NCBI GenBank assembly: GCA_965221345.1
Contig: CBDCSD010000002.1
Location: forward strand, 1,736,001 to 1,800,000
DNA length: 64,000 nucleotides
Origin: Bin5 sp965221345
Lineage (GTDB): Bacteria > Chloroflexota > Anaerolineae > Caldilineales > Caldilineaceae
Direction: 5' to 3'
Under the pieces are notes generated by a model. The model had not been told where the DNA came from and searched no databases. It saw nothing but the letters and a program-made list of their open reading frames with translations. Positions 18,428 through 26,812 of the stretch are shown here, piece by piece (the first letter of the stretch is position 1; the number at the start of each line of letters is the position of its first letter). The position numbers were made by a program, and so were the translations under genes.

Positions 18428-18499
18428 CAAAGATACCCAAGGCAATAGCACGACGCCACTGCTGAACGGCGCGCACGCAAATTTCAACTTTGCCCGCCG

Positions 18500-19231
18500 T
18501 CAGAGAGGTTCTGTGCGAGGTAATCCTTGCTGCCTGGGGTAGAGTTTGGGCGTCCTGCGCAACTTTCTTATCAGCAGAACTCGCCGCTCCTCATCCAGTG
18601 TCGGCACGCCTACAGGCGAGAACCGGACCGTTTCGCCGCCCAGCAGTTCTATCGCTTTGCGCGCTTCCATGAACTCCTCGGCCGCGTTTGGGCCTTTATA
18701 TATGACCGCCATTCCGCTCTGGCGCACAAACGGCAATACATACTCAGTCAGCGTGTTGAGCCGAGCCACCGCTCTGGCCGTCGCCAGATCGAACTGGCCG
18801 CGAAAACGACCATGACGGCCCAATTCTTCAGCTCTACCCTGTACGAGAGTTACATTCTCGAGCGACAACGCGGTCACCACCTCGTCTAGAAAGCGTATTT
18901 TCTTGGCCGTGCCATCCATAAGCGTCAGCTTCAGGTTGGGCCACGCGATCTTTAGAGGTACCCCCGGGAAACCGGCGCCAGTGCCGATATCGATGCAAGC
19001 CAACGCCCGCTTTGGCGGCAAAGACGCTCCAATCTCCTTTGCGACAAGCGGCAGGCCAACCAGACAGTCCAGGAAATGCTTTTTCTGCACCTCTTCAATG
19101 TCCGTAATCGCGGTCAGATTCATCTTCTGGTTCCACTCGGCCAGCAGCGCGGCAAAAACGCGAAACTGTTCGATCTGTTCGCTGTCGAGAGGGATACCTA
19201 GGACGTTTGCCCCCGAAATCAGAGTCTGCAT
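18500..19231 (-). CDS. rsmG: 16S rRNA (guanine-527-N7) methyltransferase
   Basis: 243 residues from the ATG at 19231; a longer frame would run into the divergent NUDIX gene. SAM-binding motif CIDIGTGAGFPGVPL, the NLTAITD segment before it and VQGRAEEL after it are typical of RsmG (GidB), which methylates G527 of 16S rRNA. No Shine-Dalgarno is visible. A TACAAT hexamer ends only 6 nt before the ATG, which suggests a leaderless mRNA. The gene is divergent from the NUDIX gene with a 28-nt spacer. Confidence 0.92.
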   Translation of the reverse strand: MQTLISGANVLGIPLDSEQIEQFRVFAALLAEWNQKMNLTAITDIEEVQKKHFLDCLVGLPLVAKEIGASLPPKRALACIDIGTGAGFPGVPLKIAWPNLKLTLMDGTAKKIRFLDEVVTALSLENVTLVQGRAEELGRHGRFRGQFDLATARAVARLNTLTEYVLPFVRQSGMAVIYKGPNAAEEFMEARKAIELLGGETVRFSPVGVPTLDEERRVLLIRKLRRTPKLYPRQQGLPRTEPL

Positions 19232-19237
19232 GAGTAT

Positions 19238-19243
19238 ATTGTA
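19238..19243 (-). promoter_or_regulatory. Possible -10 box of a leaderless rsmG transcript
   Basis: TACAAT on the minus strand, with 6 nt between it and the rsmG ATG, so transcription would begin about at the A of the start codon. The -35 region, which overlaps the start of the NUDIX gene, is a poor match. Confidence 0.3.
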
Positions 19244-19259
19244 GCACAGGAGTTGACCA

Positions 19260-19721
19260 GTGAAGACGATAAAATACCGCTCCGCCGGTGGGATCGTGAC
19301 GCAAAGAAACATCCTCTCCCACCTGCCGGCCGCAGAATCCTTTCTGCTTCTCCTGGATCGGCCCAGTCGCGCCGAAGTGCGACTGCCCAAGGGACATATC
19401 GATCCCGGCGAAAGCGCTGAGGAAGCGGCCCTGCGCGAAACCTGCGAAGAAACAGGCTTCTGTGACCTGCGCATCCTGGCAGACCTGGGCTGGCGGACAG
19501 TCGAATTCAACTACAAGGGTGCGCACTACATCCGGGAAGAACGTTACTTCCTGATGGAACTTCTGTCCGCCCGGCAGACAACCCGGCCCCCCAAAGACGC
19601 TAAGCAGTTTCAGGTCCTGTGGGCGCCGCTTACGACCGCAAGCGAACGGTTGACCTTTGAGGCCGAGCGGCTCTTCGTCGAAGACGCCGTAACTACACTA
19701 AGAAACCTGCCGCACGTCTGA
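19260..19721 (+). CDS. NUDIX hydrolase
   Basis: 153 residues from GTG, with AGGAG 7 nt upstream (19248-19252). The Nudix box is complete at residues 45-67: GHIDPGE, then REtCEETGF, matching GX5EX7REUXEEXGU, with the paired glutamates that bind Mg2+. The enzyme hydrolyses a nucleoside diphosphate linked to some other group. Placement near translation genes hints at housekeeping or nucleotide clean-up, but the substrate is open. It ends just before a strong hairpin that may stop transcription from both sides. Confidence 0.9.
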   Translation: MKTIKYRSAGGIVTQRNILSHLPAAESFLLLLDRPSRAEVRLPKGHIDPGESAEEAALRETCEETGFCDLRILADLGWRTVEFNYKGAHYIREERYFLMELLSARQTTRPPKDAKQFQVLWAPLTTASERLTFEAERLFVEDAVTTLRNLPHV

Positions 19722-19730
19722 ACCGCTCTA

Positions 19731-19762
19731 AACACAAAAACCGGGAATGTTCCCATTCCCGG
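19731..19762 (-). terminator. Rho-independent terminator of the infA transcript
   Basis: The stem CCGGGAATG/CATTCCCGG (19741-19762) with a short loop is followed on the minus strand by TTTTTGTGTTT (19731-19740). It lies about 120 nt beyond infA. On the plus strand the same hairpin could attenuate read-through from the NUDIX gene. Confidence 0.85.
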
Positions 19763-19884
19763 CTCGTTACACCTTCCGCAATGATCAATTTCTGGCAGGC
19801 AGTATCAACGCCCCTGTTTTCAGGAGCGCCAGCCTCGCGCCCATGCGAGGCGCACAACCGGGCTGCCCCGGTGCAAACAACTCG

Positions 19885-20100
19885 CTACTTACGCCGATAT
19901 GTTATGCGTCCGCGTGTCAAATCATAGGGACTCATATCGACTCTCACCTTGTCGCCAAGAAACACGCGAATGTAGTTTCTTCGCATCTTGCCGGACAAAT
20001 AGGCCAGAACAACGTGTCCATTCTCCAATTCCACCCGAAACTGCGCATTCGGCAATGCTTCGACGACTTTGCCTTCCAGTGTGAGTATTTCCTCAGCCAT
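19885..20100 (-). CDS. infA: Translation initiation factor IF-1
   Basis: 71 residues, full length. OB-fold with EGKVVEALPNAQFRVELENG, a conserved VLAYLSGKMRRNYIRV core and DKVRVDMSPYDLTRGRITYR at the end. IF-1 occupies the 30S A-site during initiation. The neighbours rpsU and rpsA on the same strand form a compact translation cluster. Confidence 0.97.
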   Translation of the reverse strand: MAEEILTLEGKVVEALPNAQFRVELENGHVVLAYLSGKMRRNYIRVFLGDKVRVDMSPYDLTRGRITYRRK

Positions 20101-20159
20101 AAATCTCCATCAGTAGGCGCGTGGCCGGCAGTAAAACTGCCTAGTGTTTGTAGATTTCT

Positions 20160-20363
20160 CTAACGGAAAGAACGGGCCGCATTTCGTCGTGCCTTCCGGA
20201 TCGCTTTCTGTTTATTGATGCGCCGCACTTCGCTCTTGGACGTAAACCAGCGCTTCTGCCGCACAATCGGCAGGATGCGCGCCTCGGCCACCGACTTGCG
20301 AAACCGACGCATCAGGCTTTCCTGAGATTCTCCAGGCCTCAATTCAACGCTAATCGAACTCAC
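20160..20363 (-). CDS. rpsU: 30S ribosomal protein S21
   Basis: About 64-67 residues. S21 signature: short acidic N-terminus, ESLMRRFRKSV, then a very basic tail rich in Arg, Lys and Ala. The start is uncertain. The GTG at 20363 lies inside a ten-base Shine-Dalgarno-like sequence, AAGGGGGTGA (20360-20369), so it cannot be served by that site. The first suitably placed codon is an ATT at 20354, 5 nt after the site, giving a product starting M-SVELRPGES. A TTG at 20399 is a further upstream option with no ribosome site. S21 helps mRNA binding on the 30S subunit. Confidence 0.88.
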   Translation of the reverse strand: MSSISVELRPGESQESLMRRFRKSVAEARILPIVRQKRWFTSKSEVRRINKQKAIRKARRNAARSFR

Positions 20364-20369
20364 CCCCTT
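20360..20369 (-). promoter_or_regulatory. Extended Shine-Dalgarno of rpsU
   Basis: AAGGGGGTGA could pair over all ten bases with the 16S rRNA tail, with one G-U pair. It stands 5 nt before an in-frame ATT (20354-20352), the spacing expected for a start codon. Confidence 0.55.
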
Positions 20370-20400
20370 CAAGAGGTTGGTGCAAATCGAACAAAACAAG

Positions 20401-20435
20401 CCTGCCAGCCCATATTACTTCAAGAGACTGGCAGG
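20401..20435 (-). terminator. Hairpin between rpsA and rpsU (terminator or attenuator)
   Basis: The 8-bp stem CCTGCCAG/CTGGCAGG has a 19-nt loop and is followed on the minus strand by CTTGTTTTGTT. It lies 45 nt past the rpsA stop. The moderate T-tract suggests partial termination, leaving some read-through into rpsU. Confidence 0.5.
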
Positions 20436-20480
20436 TTATCTAAGTATAAACGACTGGGGGCATTGACTGCAAATGCGTCT

Positions 20481-21977
20481 TCAGGACCTTTCCTCGGTTT
20501 CATCCAACGCAGCTTCCACAGATGGCTCTTCCTCAGCGGCCGCTTCCCCAACAGCTGGGGCAGATGCCGAATCCGCAACCGTGCCTTCTTCAGATACAGA
20601 GTCAACCATCTCTTCTGCTGGAGCATGTGTCTCAGGCTCGACAGCGGATGCTTCCGGTTCACTTGGAGGCGCTTCCAGCTCACCAACAGACGCTTCCGCC
20701 TCGCCGACCGGCGCCTCCGACTCCTCAGCAGCGCGGCTCTCGTAACTCTCTGCCTCCGTCTCCAGCAGCGCCTGCCCGATTATTTCGTCGGACTGACGTC
20801 GGCTCAGGCCGATGCGTTGCCGGTCCGGGTGAATGCGTAGGATTTTGACCGGAATGCGATCACCGCTGCTTACCATCTTGAGTGGCTCGGCTACAGTGAT
20901 ATCGGCAAGTTCGCTGATGTGGATCAGTCCTTCGATTCCCGGTTCAAGTTGGGCGAATGCGCCAAAATCTATCACTCTTGTAACGGTGACCAGAATCGTG
21001 TCATTCACCTTATAGCGCTCTTCAATGCTCTCCCAGGGATTCGACAAGAGCCGTTTGCGGCTAAGCGCGATGCGGCTGCGTTCCTGGTCCAGACGCAGTA
21101 CTTCGACCTGAATGTGCTCGCCCACCCGCAAAACATCGCGCGGGTGGCTGACCGGTGTCCACCCGATTTCACTGACGTGCAGTAGACCGTCCGCGCCGCC
21201 AATATCGACGAACGCACCAAAGGGGCGCAGGCTGCGTACCTCTCCCTCTACGACCGCGCCGACCTTCAACTCCTCGAACAACTGCGACTTGCGCCCAGCC
21301 CGATACTCGCGCTCAGCCAGGCGATAAGAGAGTACAAGCCGGCGCCGTTGCCGCTCCACTTCGATAACCTTCACAGGCAACTCTTGGCCTACAACCTGTT
21401 GCAACCGCTCGTTGCGCTGGTCTTCATTCATATTGCGGGGTAGCCCCACGATATGAGAAGCCGGTATAAAGCCCCGCAAGTGGTCGAAATCGGCCAGCAG
21501 GCCACCTTTGTTATAGCCTACAACCTTCCTAACCGTGATCTCACCGCTCTCCAGCATCTTTTCAGCGACGAGCCAATCCTTCTTCTGTAAGGCGTCGGCA
21601 ATGCTCAATACCAACATTCCTTCGTCGGTCGTGAGTTTGCTCACGACAACCGGCACCGTCTCACCTTCAAGCAACGTGCCCATATATTCATCTTCGAGCC
21701 GGTTCAGATCCGACTGGGGCACAATCCCATCTCGCTTGGCGCCAATGTTCACCAACAACTCATTCGTGCGTACCTCCACGACAATACCCTCGCGAAGATC
21801 GCCGCGTTCCGGCAGACTGAGATCATCCTCTTCCGCGAGATACTGTTCAAAAAGCATCTCATCGGCCTGCTGGTCTTCACTGGCCTGCTGGTCTACACTG
21901 GCCTGCTGCTCTTCACTGGCTTGCTCACCGTCGGTGTTCTCGGCCTCGTCGCCTAACTGCTCTGACTCTGACATCAT
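20481..21977 (-). CDS. rpsA: S1 RNA-binding protein (ribosomal protein S1 type)
   Basis: 498 residues from the ATG at 21977, which has AGGTGG 8 nt upstream. A GTG at 21989 overlaps that site and is unlikely. Four S1/OB domains follow one another at roughly 55-125, 140-215, 230-300 and 315-385; domains three and four show the GAFVDIGGADGLLHVSEI and GAFAQLEPGIEGLIHISEL type cores. The N-terminus is acidic with six-residue ASxxQQ repeats. The C-terminal 100 residues are Glu/Ala/Ser/Pro-rich and probably disordered. S1 brings mRNA to the 30S subunit. Four S1 domains instead of six is common outside Proteobacteria. Confidence 0.92.
   Translation of the reverse strand: MMSESEQLGDEAENTDGEQASEEQQASVDQQASEDQQADEMLFEQYLAEEDDLSLPERGDLREGIVVEVRTNELLVNIGAKRDGIVPQSDLNRLEDEYMGTLLEGETVPVVVSKLTTDEGMLVLSIADALQKKDWLVAEKMLESGEITVRKVVGYNKGGLLADFDHLRGFIPASHIVGLPRNMNEDQRNERLQQVVGQELPVKVIEVERQRRRLVLSYRLAEREYRAGRKSQLFEELKVGAVVEGEVRSLRPFGAFVDIGGADGLLHVSEIGWTPVSHPRDVLRVGEHIQVEVLRLDQERSRIALSRKRLLSNPWESIEERYKVNDTILVTVTRVIDFGAFAQLEPGIEGLIHISELADITVAEPLKMVSSGDRIPVKILRIHPDRQRIGLSRRQSDEIIGQALLETEAESYESRAAEESEAPVGEAEASVGELEAPPSEPEASAVEPETHAPAEEMVDSVSEEGTVADSASAPAVGEAAAEEEPSVEAALDETEERS
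21864..21917. repeat. 18-bp in-frame repeat in the rpsA N-terminus
   Basis: Three 18-nt units of form GGCCTGCTGGTCTtCACT (21864, 21882, 21900) plus a partial fourth. They encode ASxxQQ hexapeptides, so copy-number changes stay in frame. Confidence 0.85.
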
Positions 21978-22091
21978 CGAATTGTCCACCTATGGATTGC
22001 GTTGTTGTTCGCAAGGCGGTGGGTAAGCCAACATTGCAGCCAAAACCGCAGGCCACAGGTACCGCCCTGTGCTGACTACTTGCGTCACTTT

Positions 22092-22120
22092 ATTATAGCA
22101 ATCAATTTTGTCATCGTCAA
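22092..22120 (-). promoter_or_regulatory. Consensus sigma-70 promoter of rpsA
   Basis: On the minus strand TTGACG (22115-22120), a 17-nt spacer and TATAAT (22092-22097) form a near-perfect promoter about 115 nt upstream of the rpsA start. This suits strong constitutive expression of a ribosomal gene. Confidence 0.85.
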
Positions 22121-22254
22121 ACACAAAAAAATGACCGGGTGTGCCCCAGATCGTGGAGTATTCATGGGGAAAGTCAAGGTGTGAGGGGTTGCTCGACCTG
22201 ATTCTTGCGCGGTTTGGAGCAACGATATCTAAACCAATTCTGATGTTCGTTTCA

Positions 22255-22312
22255 GGGGCTGACAGTTCAATGAATCTGGAATTCACTAAGAATGAATCTG
22301 ACAGCCGTCCCC
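22255..22312. repeat. Imperfect inverted repeat, possible mobile-element remnant
   Basis: GGGGCTGACAG...TTCA at 22255-22269 faces TGAATCTGACAGCCGTCCCC at 22293-22312; with small gaps the two arms pair. No coding frame lies between them. It may be a relic of a small non-autonomous element, but no target duplication is clear. Confidence 0.3.
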
Positions 22313-22336
22313 TTAGAATCGCGTAACAGTTCGACT

Positions 22337-22353
22337 CCGGCCGCGAGGGCCGG
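22337..22353 (-). terminator. GC-rich hairpin after the DUF4129 gene
   Basis: CCGGCC/GGCCGG stem with a GCGAG loop, 15 nt beyond the stop codon of the DUF4129 gene. No T-tract follows, so it may only protect the mRNA end. Confidence 0.35.
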
Positions 22354-22367
22354 CACATGAGGCATGT

Positions 22368-24023
22368 TCACTCTTTGGCCTCCTGATCGGCCTCCTCTCC
22401 ACCGCCCGCAGGCGCCTGTCCTTCCTGTAATCGCCCAAGCGCGCCCCGAATCTGGGCCCAGGCACTTTTCAACAGAGGAACTGCCGTTACCTCCGTGCTT
22501 TGACGGGCAAATTCGACTTTCACAAAGCCGGCTGTCAGCCGTGCGGCAGCCGCCTCATCTTCACTCTCTACCTTGTCCGCCAAACGCGCCTGAAATCTGT
22601 GCGGCGTTTCACCCGGGCGCCGCCGCATTCCGTGCTCGGCGGCGCTCTCCAGCGTCGAACGATAGAAATATTTCACCTGCTCATCGGGCGGCAGGCGGCC
22701 GAGCATCAAATCATCCAGCCAGCGGCGCACGCGCGAGCGACGCGACTTGCCTTTCTCTTCTTCCGGCGGGGTCAGCGTACGCGTGCGCCATTCGTTGAAG
22801 GCGTCACCAATCTGCCGCCAGCCGAGCAAGAACTGCCGCAGCCACGCCAACAGCAACTGAAAGTTTACCCCCCGCCCCTGTAGATAAATGTAGGCCGCAT
22901 AACCGAGCAGGAGCGCGACAATTATCCAGAACACAGTGCCCCCCAGCCAGGGCGGCGCCTCGGGCGATAATGCCTGTTCGATCTGTGGCATACCCATCTC
23001 CGGTTGTTCGCGCGCCGGCTCCTCGACCGGTTCCTCGTCACCGCCGAACAAAAGGCCTAATAGGCCCATCAGCAGCCCCAGAATTAGGAAGACCGCACCG
23101 GAAACCATTCGCATGGCCAGCCCCAATAATTGGGCAAGCCGAAACGTCCCTCCCAGCGGCATCAAAAAGGCCGCAGCCGCAACCACCACCAGCAAGCCGA
23201 AAGCATAAAAGGGCCAGTTGCGCGCGACTGTACCTTCACTGGGCAGCTTTGCCAGTTGCCACCTGGCTCTCAGTGCCGCCAGTTGGCCGAATGTTAGCAG
23301 CAGTAACCCCAGCACAAAGTAGACGATCGCGGCGCCGATGACGCCCCCAGCAATATCCTGACGCACCAGCGCGAAGAATCCGTTCGTGCCCAGCCCCACC
23401 TGGCTGGCCGCGCTCAATGCAATCAGGAGCATCCCCCCCATTGCCCAACGTTCGCTGAAACGGCGTACCAGTGCCCCACGATCACTCTCAATGCGATGAT
23501 CGTCGCCGCTGACCGGTCTGGACGCTGCCTCCAAATCGATAATTTCGTCCGCTTGCAAGCCCATGGCCAGGAAATCATTTGTCACCAGTACGGCCATGCC
23601 CCAGGCGATTAGGATCAGAATCGCGTTGATGACAAACCCAAGGGTGAGAAAAACGGCAAACGGTTGCAGAAACATATCCCCCAGCGCTGGCCAACCCTCG
23701 ACTGTCGACCAGAGCGCAATGCGGGCGACGAAAAGGATCAATCCAAGCTCCGAAAGACGATAACTCATTGTGCGCCGCTGGCGTTGTCGCGGACGTACCA
23801 GGATGGTAGTGGTGTAGCAGCCGACCAACGCCGCCCCAATCGACGTGATGCGCAGGATATTGATATAGCCCGTGGGCAGTCCCGGCCCAATATGCCGGAT
23901 GAACGATATCAGCGCCACCAATATGCAGCCGACCAACGCCGCGATGACAGCCGGACGCAAAAGAGAGTCCTGCCATGCATTGTCGAAACTAGGTTGTTGT
24001 TGGGGACTGTCTGACTCTGCCAT
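22368..24023 (-). CDS. Multi-pass membrane protein with C-terminal DUF4129
   Basis: 551 residues from the ATG at 24023, 11 nt after the upstream stop; the longer frame overlaps the DUF58 gene. About nine hydrophobic segments fill the first 400 residues. The C-terminal cytoplasmic part (about 440-520) has the DUF4129 pattern YFYRSTLESAAEHGMRRRPGETPHRF. Such proteins occur with MoxR ATPases and DUF58 proteins and are often next to or fused to transglutaminase-like domains. Function is not established; a role in assembly or processing of envelope proteins is the usual suggestion. Last gene of the moxR operon. Confidence 0.75.
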   Translation of the reverse strand: MAESDSPQQQPSFDNAWQDSLLRPAVIAALVGCILVALISFIRHIGPGLPTGYINILRITSIGAALVGCYTTTILVRPRQRQRRTMSYRLSELGLILFVARIALWSTVEGWPALGDMFLQPFAVFLTLGFVINAILILIAWGMAVLVTNDFLAMGLQADEIIDLEAASRPVSGDDHRIESDRGALVRRFSERWAMGGMLLIALSAASQVGLGTNGFFALVRQDIAGGVIGAAIVYFVLGLLLLTFGQLAALRARWQLAKLPSEGTVARNWPFYAFGLLVVVAAAAFLMPLGGTFRLAQLLGLAMRMVSGAVFLILGLLMGLLGLLFGGDEEPVEEPAREQPEMGMPQIEQALSPEAPPWLGGTVFWIIVALLLGYAAYIYLQGRGVNFQLLLAWLRQFLLGWRQIGDAFNEWRTRTLTPPEEEKGKSRRSRVRRWLDDLMLGRLPPDEQVKYFYRSTLESAAEHGMRRRPGETPHRFQARLADKVESEDEAAAARLTAGFVKVEFARQSTEVTAVPLLKSAWAQIRGALGRLQEGQAPAGGGEEADQEAKE

Positions 24024-24034
24024 CTGTCTTTCGA

Positions 24035-25309
24035 CTAACTTTGCAAATCCATCAAATCCGATTCCCAGATTGTTTGATGAGAGGTAACGCCCAAGGCCTC
24101 CGCCTTCTCCTGCATGCGCTTGAACTGGGGCTGCAGCGTGCACGCAAGGACATACACATTGACACCACGCCGGTACAAGCCGTGCAATACCCAGATCAGA
24201 CTCTCCGTCAGTCGGGGCGTCACCACAACCAACGTAGACCCCCAACTTAGTTGCGCCGCCCGCCCCGGCAACCAAGTCGAAAGAGCAATCGGAGAGTTCC
24301 CCTCTTCCTTTTCGGAATCCCCGCTGGTCGTCCCTGCCGGCGCGCCGTTTTTCCGGGTCGACGAGTCTCCATCGGCGTTGCGCACTTCCCGCAACTGAAT
24401 GCGCGCCAGTATTTCAAGTATCCCCATCAAATGGCCGCGCCCACTGTGGGCGGGGATGGCCAGGACCTCCGCGCCCGAGCGGGGATCCTCCCCGTTGCTG
24501 AGAAATCCGACCTCCTGCCTCTGCTCGGACACATGACTGGCCAGAGATGCCGCCAGCACCACAGCCCATTCGCTGCCTCCGTACTCCTCTCGATACGGGA
24601 AGGACCTGCGATCCAGATCGAGTACAACCGTGGTGCTGAGGGCCATCGAAGGCTGGAATTTCTTCACCAGCAGCTTGTCCTCGTGGGCGCTGGCCCGCCA
24701 GTGAATGTGGCGCATACTGTCGCCGCTGGCGTAGGGGCGAACTCCAGCCATACGGCTTGGATCCTGGAAGAGACGGTGAGGGCTGCGCATATCGCCGAAA
24801 GGCAGCAGGCTGGGCAGACCCAGTTCGGCCAGCGAGTAGATTTTAGGGTAAACCGTCAAAAGGTGTGCGTTCGTCTCCTGCCACGAGGATTCGGCAAAAC
24901 CGAACAGGTCGCCGGTATGGAGATTGAGCGGGCCTATCTCATAGTAGCCGCGGCGATGGCAGTACAATGCGAACTCGCGCCTTGTCAGCGAACGGCCGCC
25001 GATACTGATAATCGTGCTGTAATTATCGACCGCTCTCAGGTCGATGGGGATATTCTCTTGCAGCCGTAACCAAGGGATCGGCAGACGGCTACGGTTGTGA
25101 AAGTTGACGTCGCTGCGGATTGTTTCGCCGGTAAATGCTTTGGCCGGCACCCGCCGCGAGACGTTCAGATTGCGTAGACTGCGCCGGGTCCACCAATGAC
25201 TGATCAGCCAGACGCCTCCAACCACATAGAAGACGTAGTATATCCAGTCCATCCGCAGAAAGACGGCAAACCCGAACAGAAAAAGCAGAAGAAAAAAGAG
25301 ATCAAACAA
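24035..25309 (-). CDS. DUF58 domain protein (MoxR partner)
   Basis: 424 residues. Two membrane helices come first (about 3-19 and 23-42), then a beta-rich region and the DUF58 signature GVRPYASGDSMRHIHWRASAHEDKLLVKKF written over about 195-224, followed by a von Willebrand A-like fold starting VVLDLDRR. It starts 4 nt after the moxR stop and is followed 11 nt later by the DUF4129 gene. DUF58 proteins are thought to act with MoxR ATPases in maturing metal enzymes or membrane proteins. Confidence 0.85.
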   Translation of the reverse strand: MFDLFFLLLFLFGFAVFLRMDWIYYVFYVVGGVWLISHWWTRRSLRNLNVSRRVPAKAFTGETIRSDVNFHNRSRLPIPWLRLQENIPIDLRAVDNYSTIISIGGRSLTRREFALYCHRRGYYEIGPLNLHTGDLFGFAESSWQETNAHLLTVYPKIYSLAELGLPSLLPFGDMRSPHRLFQDPSRMAGVRPYASGDSMRHIHWRASAHEDKLLVKKFQPSMALSTTVVLDLDRRSFPYREEYGGSEWAVVLAASLASHVSEQRQEVGFLSNGEDPRSGAEVLAIPAHSGRGHLMGILEILARIQLREVRNADGDSSTRKNGAPAGTTSGDSEKEEGNSPIALSTWLPGRAAQLSWGSTLVVVTPRLTESLIWVLHGLYRRGVNVYVLACTLQPQFKRMQEKAEALGVTSHQTIWESDLMDLQS

Positions 25310-25313
25310 TCGT

Positions 25314-26300
25314 CTACTCCCGACCTGCGGTAGCGGAGGCCTCAGCCCAGTCCTCCGTCGTCTCGCCCAAATTGAGCGCAGTCTCTTCCAGCAGTTCGGA
25401 GATGACCTGGTCTGCCGTGCGCCCCCTCAGAGCTGCGTCTGAGCGCACGATGCAGCGATGCGGTAAGGCAAGTGGTGCCAGAGCTTGCACATCGTCCGGC
25501 AGCGCATAATCGCGGCCCTGCAACGCAGCCCGCGCCTGCGCGCCGCGATAGAGGGCCAACGAACCGCGCGGGCTGGCGCCCAACACCAAGTCCGTGTGGC
25601 TGCGTGTCGCCTGAACCAGCCCGACGATGTAGTCGCGGATGCTGTCGGCCACGGTCACCTGCCAAATCTGTTCCGCCAGTTCCGGTAGATTGTGACCGCC
25701 GACCACCGCCTCCAGCGTCTCGATGGGATGTCGGTGTCCCAAATTGATCAGCATCTTCCCTTCCTCCTCATCCGACAAGTAGCCCAAGTTAAGTTTGAAA
25801 AGGAATCGATCGAGTTGGGCCTCGGGCAAAGGGAAGGTGCCTTCATATTCCACTGGGTTCTGAGTGGCAATCACCATGAAAGGGCGAGGCAAGGGACGGG
25901 TTACGCCGTCGGCGGTGATCTGCTGTTCACCCATACATTCCAGTAGCGCGGCCTGCGTGCGGGGTGTGGCGCGGTTTATCTCGTCCGCCAGCAGGACATG
26001 AGTAAACGCGGGCCCGGCGATAAACTGGAACTGACGGGTCTCCTGGTTGAAAATGCTCGTGCCGGTGATGTCGCTGGGGAGCAGGTCGGGCGTGCACTGC
26101 AGGCGGCGAAAGTCCACACCCAGGCTGACCGACAGCGCACGCGCCATCATCGTCTTGCCCACGCCCGGTACATCCTCAAGCAAGACGTGGCCTTCACACA
26201 GCAACGCTATCAGCAGGTACTCGATCACCTCCTCTTTACCGACGATCACATCGCCGACATTTTTTATTACACCACGCGAAAAATCCTGTGCAGTTTGCAT
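25314..26300 (-). CDS. moxR: MoxR-family AAA+ ATPase
   Basis: 328 residues. Walker A at 43-50 (DVPGVGKT), Walker B/MoxR segment LLADEINRATPRTQAALLECM, sensor region FMVIATQNPVEYEGTFPLPEAQLDRF, and a C-terminal lid ending in SPRGSLALYRGAQARA. MoxR proteins use ATP to remodel partners, often inserting cofactors. It is the first gene of a tight three-gene operon with DUF58 and DUF4129 proteins. Confidence 0.93.
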   Translation of the reverse strand: MQTAQDFSRGVIKNVGDVIVGKEEVIEYLLIALLCEGHVLLEDVPGVGKTMMARALSVSLGVDFRRLQCTPDLLPSDITGTSIFNQETRQFQFIAGPAFTHVLLADEINRATPRTQAALLECMGEQQITADGVTRPLPRPFMVIATQNPVEYEGTFPLPEAQLDRFLFKLNLGYLSDEEEGKMLINLGHRHPIETLEAVVGGHNLPELAEQIWQVTVADSIRDYIVGLVQATRSHTDLVLGASPRGSLALYRGAQARAALQGRDYALPDDVQALAPLALPHRCIVRSDAALRGRTADQVISELLEETALNLGETTEDWAEASATAGRE

Positions 26301-26577
26301 GCAACGCCTCTATTTGTGGGCCGGGGCGGGCCTCACCATCGCCCCGAACCGCGGCGAGTCACTAAAGACCTGACAACCGGAGAACGCGCGCACACAGGCA
26401 CCGGCCAACCAGCGCGCCGATTGACAGAGGATGGGCACATCATATCCGCCGATTGTACATCAGTCCGGCGAAATGGGCGAACTCGCAGCGCACAATCGAA
26501 ACCTGGTCGGTGTTGCCGTATGCACCGAGCATAATCCAAGTGCAAGAGCCCAACAGCGGCGGAATCGGCTGATTTCT
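26301..26577. other. Intergenic region between moxR and the tRNA promoter
   Basis: 277 nt upstream of moxR without a convincing gene. It should contain the moxR promoter on the minus strand; no strong -35/-10 pair stood out. Confidence 0.3.
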
Positions 26578-26606
26578 TTGACCAGTCAGGAGCTTTATGC
26601 TATCGT
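26578..26606 (+). promoter_or_regulatory. Promoter of tRNA-Arg
   Basis: TTGACC (26578-26583), a 17-nt spacer, then TATCGT (26601-26606), ending 24 nt before the mature tRNA. Confidence 0.6.
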
Positions 26607-26630
26607 TTCGAAACGTGTGCAGTATTTCTT

Positions 26631-26703
26631 GCCCCCGTAGCTCAGAGGATAGAGCAGAGGTTTCCTAAACCTTTTGTCGTAGGTTCGACTCCTACCGGGG
26701 GCG
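26631..26703 (+). tRNA. tRNA-Arg, anticodon CCT
   Basis: 73-nt cloverleaf: acceptor GCCCCCG/CGGGGGC, D-stem GCTC/GAGC, anticodon stem GAGGT/ACCTT with loop TTCCTAA (anticodon CCT, reads AGG), T-stem GTAGG/CCTAC with TTCGACT loop, discriminator G. CCA is not encoded. Confidence 0.96.
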
Positions 26704-26758
26704 CTCTCCAACAGCGCTCTTCAAAGATGCCATTAAGTAAAAAGATGCCGAAAAGTAA

Positions 26759-26786
26759 GATGAGAGGCGTGCCAACGCCTCTCATC
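26759..26786. terminator. Strong 12-bp hairpin between tRNA-Arg and the M81 gene
   Basis: GATGAGAGGCGT/ACGCCTCTCATC with a 4-nt loop. It lies between convergent transcripts. On the minus strand it is followed by a loose T-rich stretch (TTACTTTTC), fitting termination of the M81 transcript; it may also stop the tRNA transcript. Confidence 0.6.
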
Positions 26787-26812
26787 TCGTTCCTACTATA
26801 TGAGAGGGACAG

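Noticed and set aside
24251..25069. A 272-codon plus-strand frame opposite the DUF58 gene
   Set aside because: Antisense shadow; the DUF58 gene has operon context and conserved segments.
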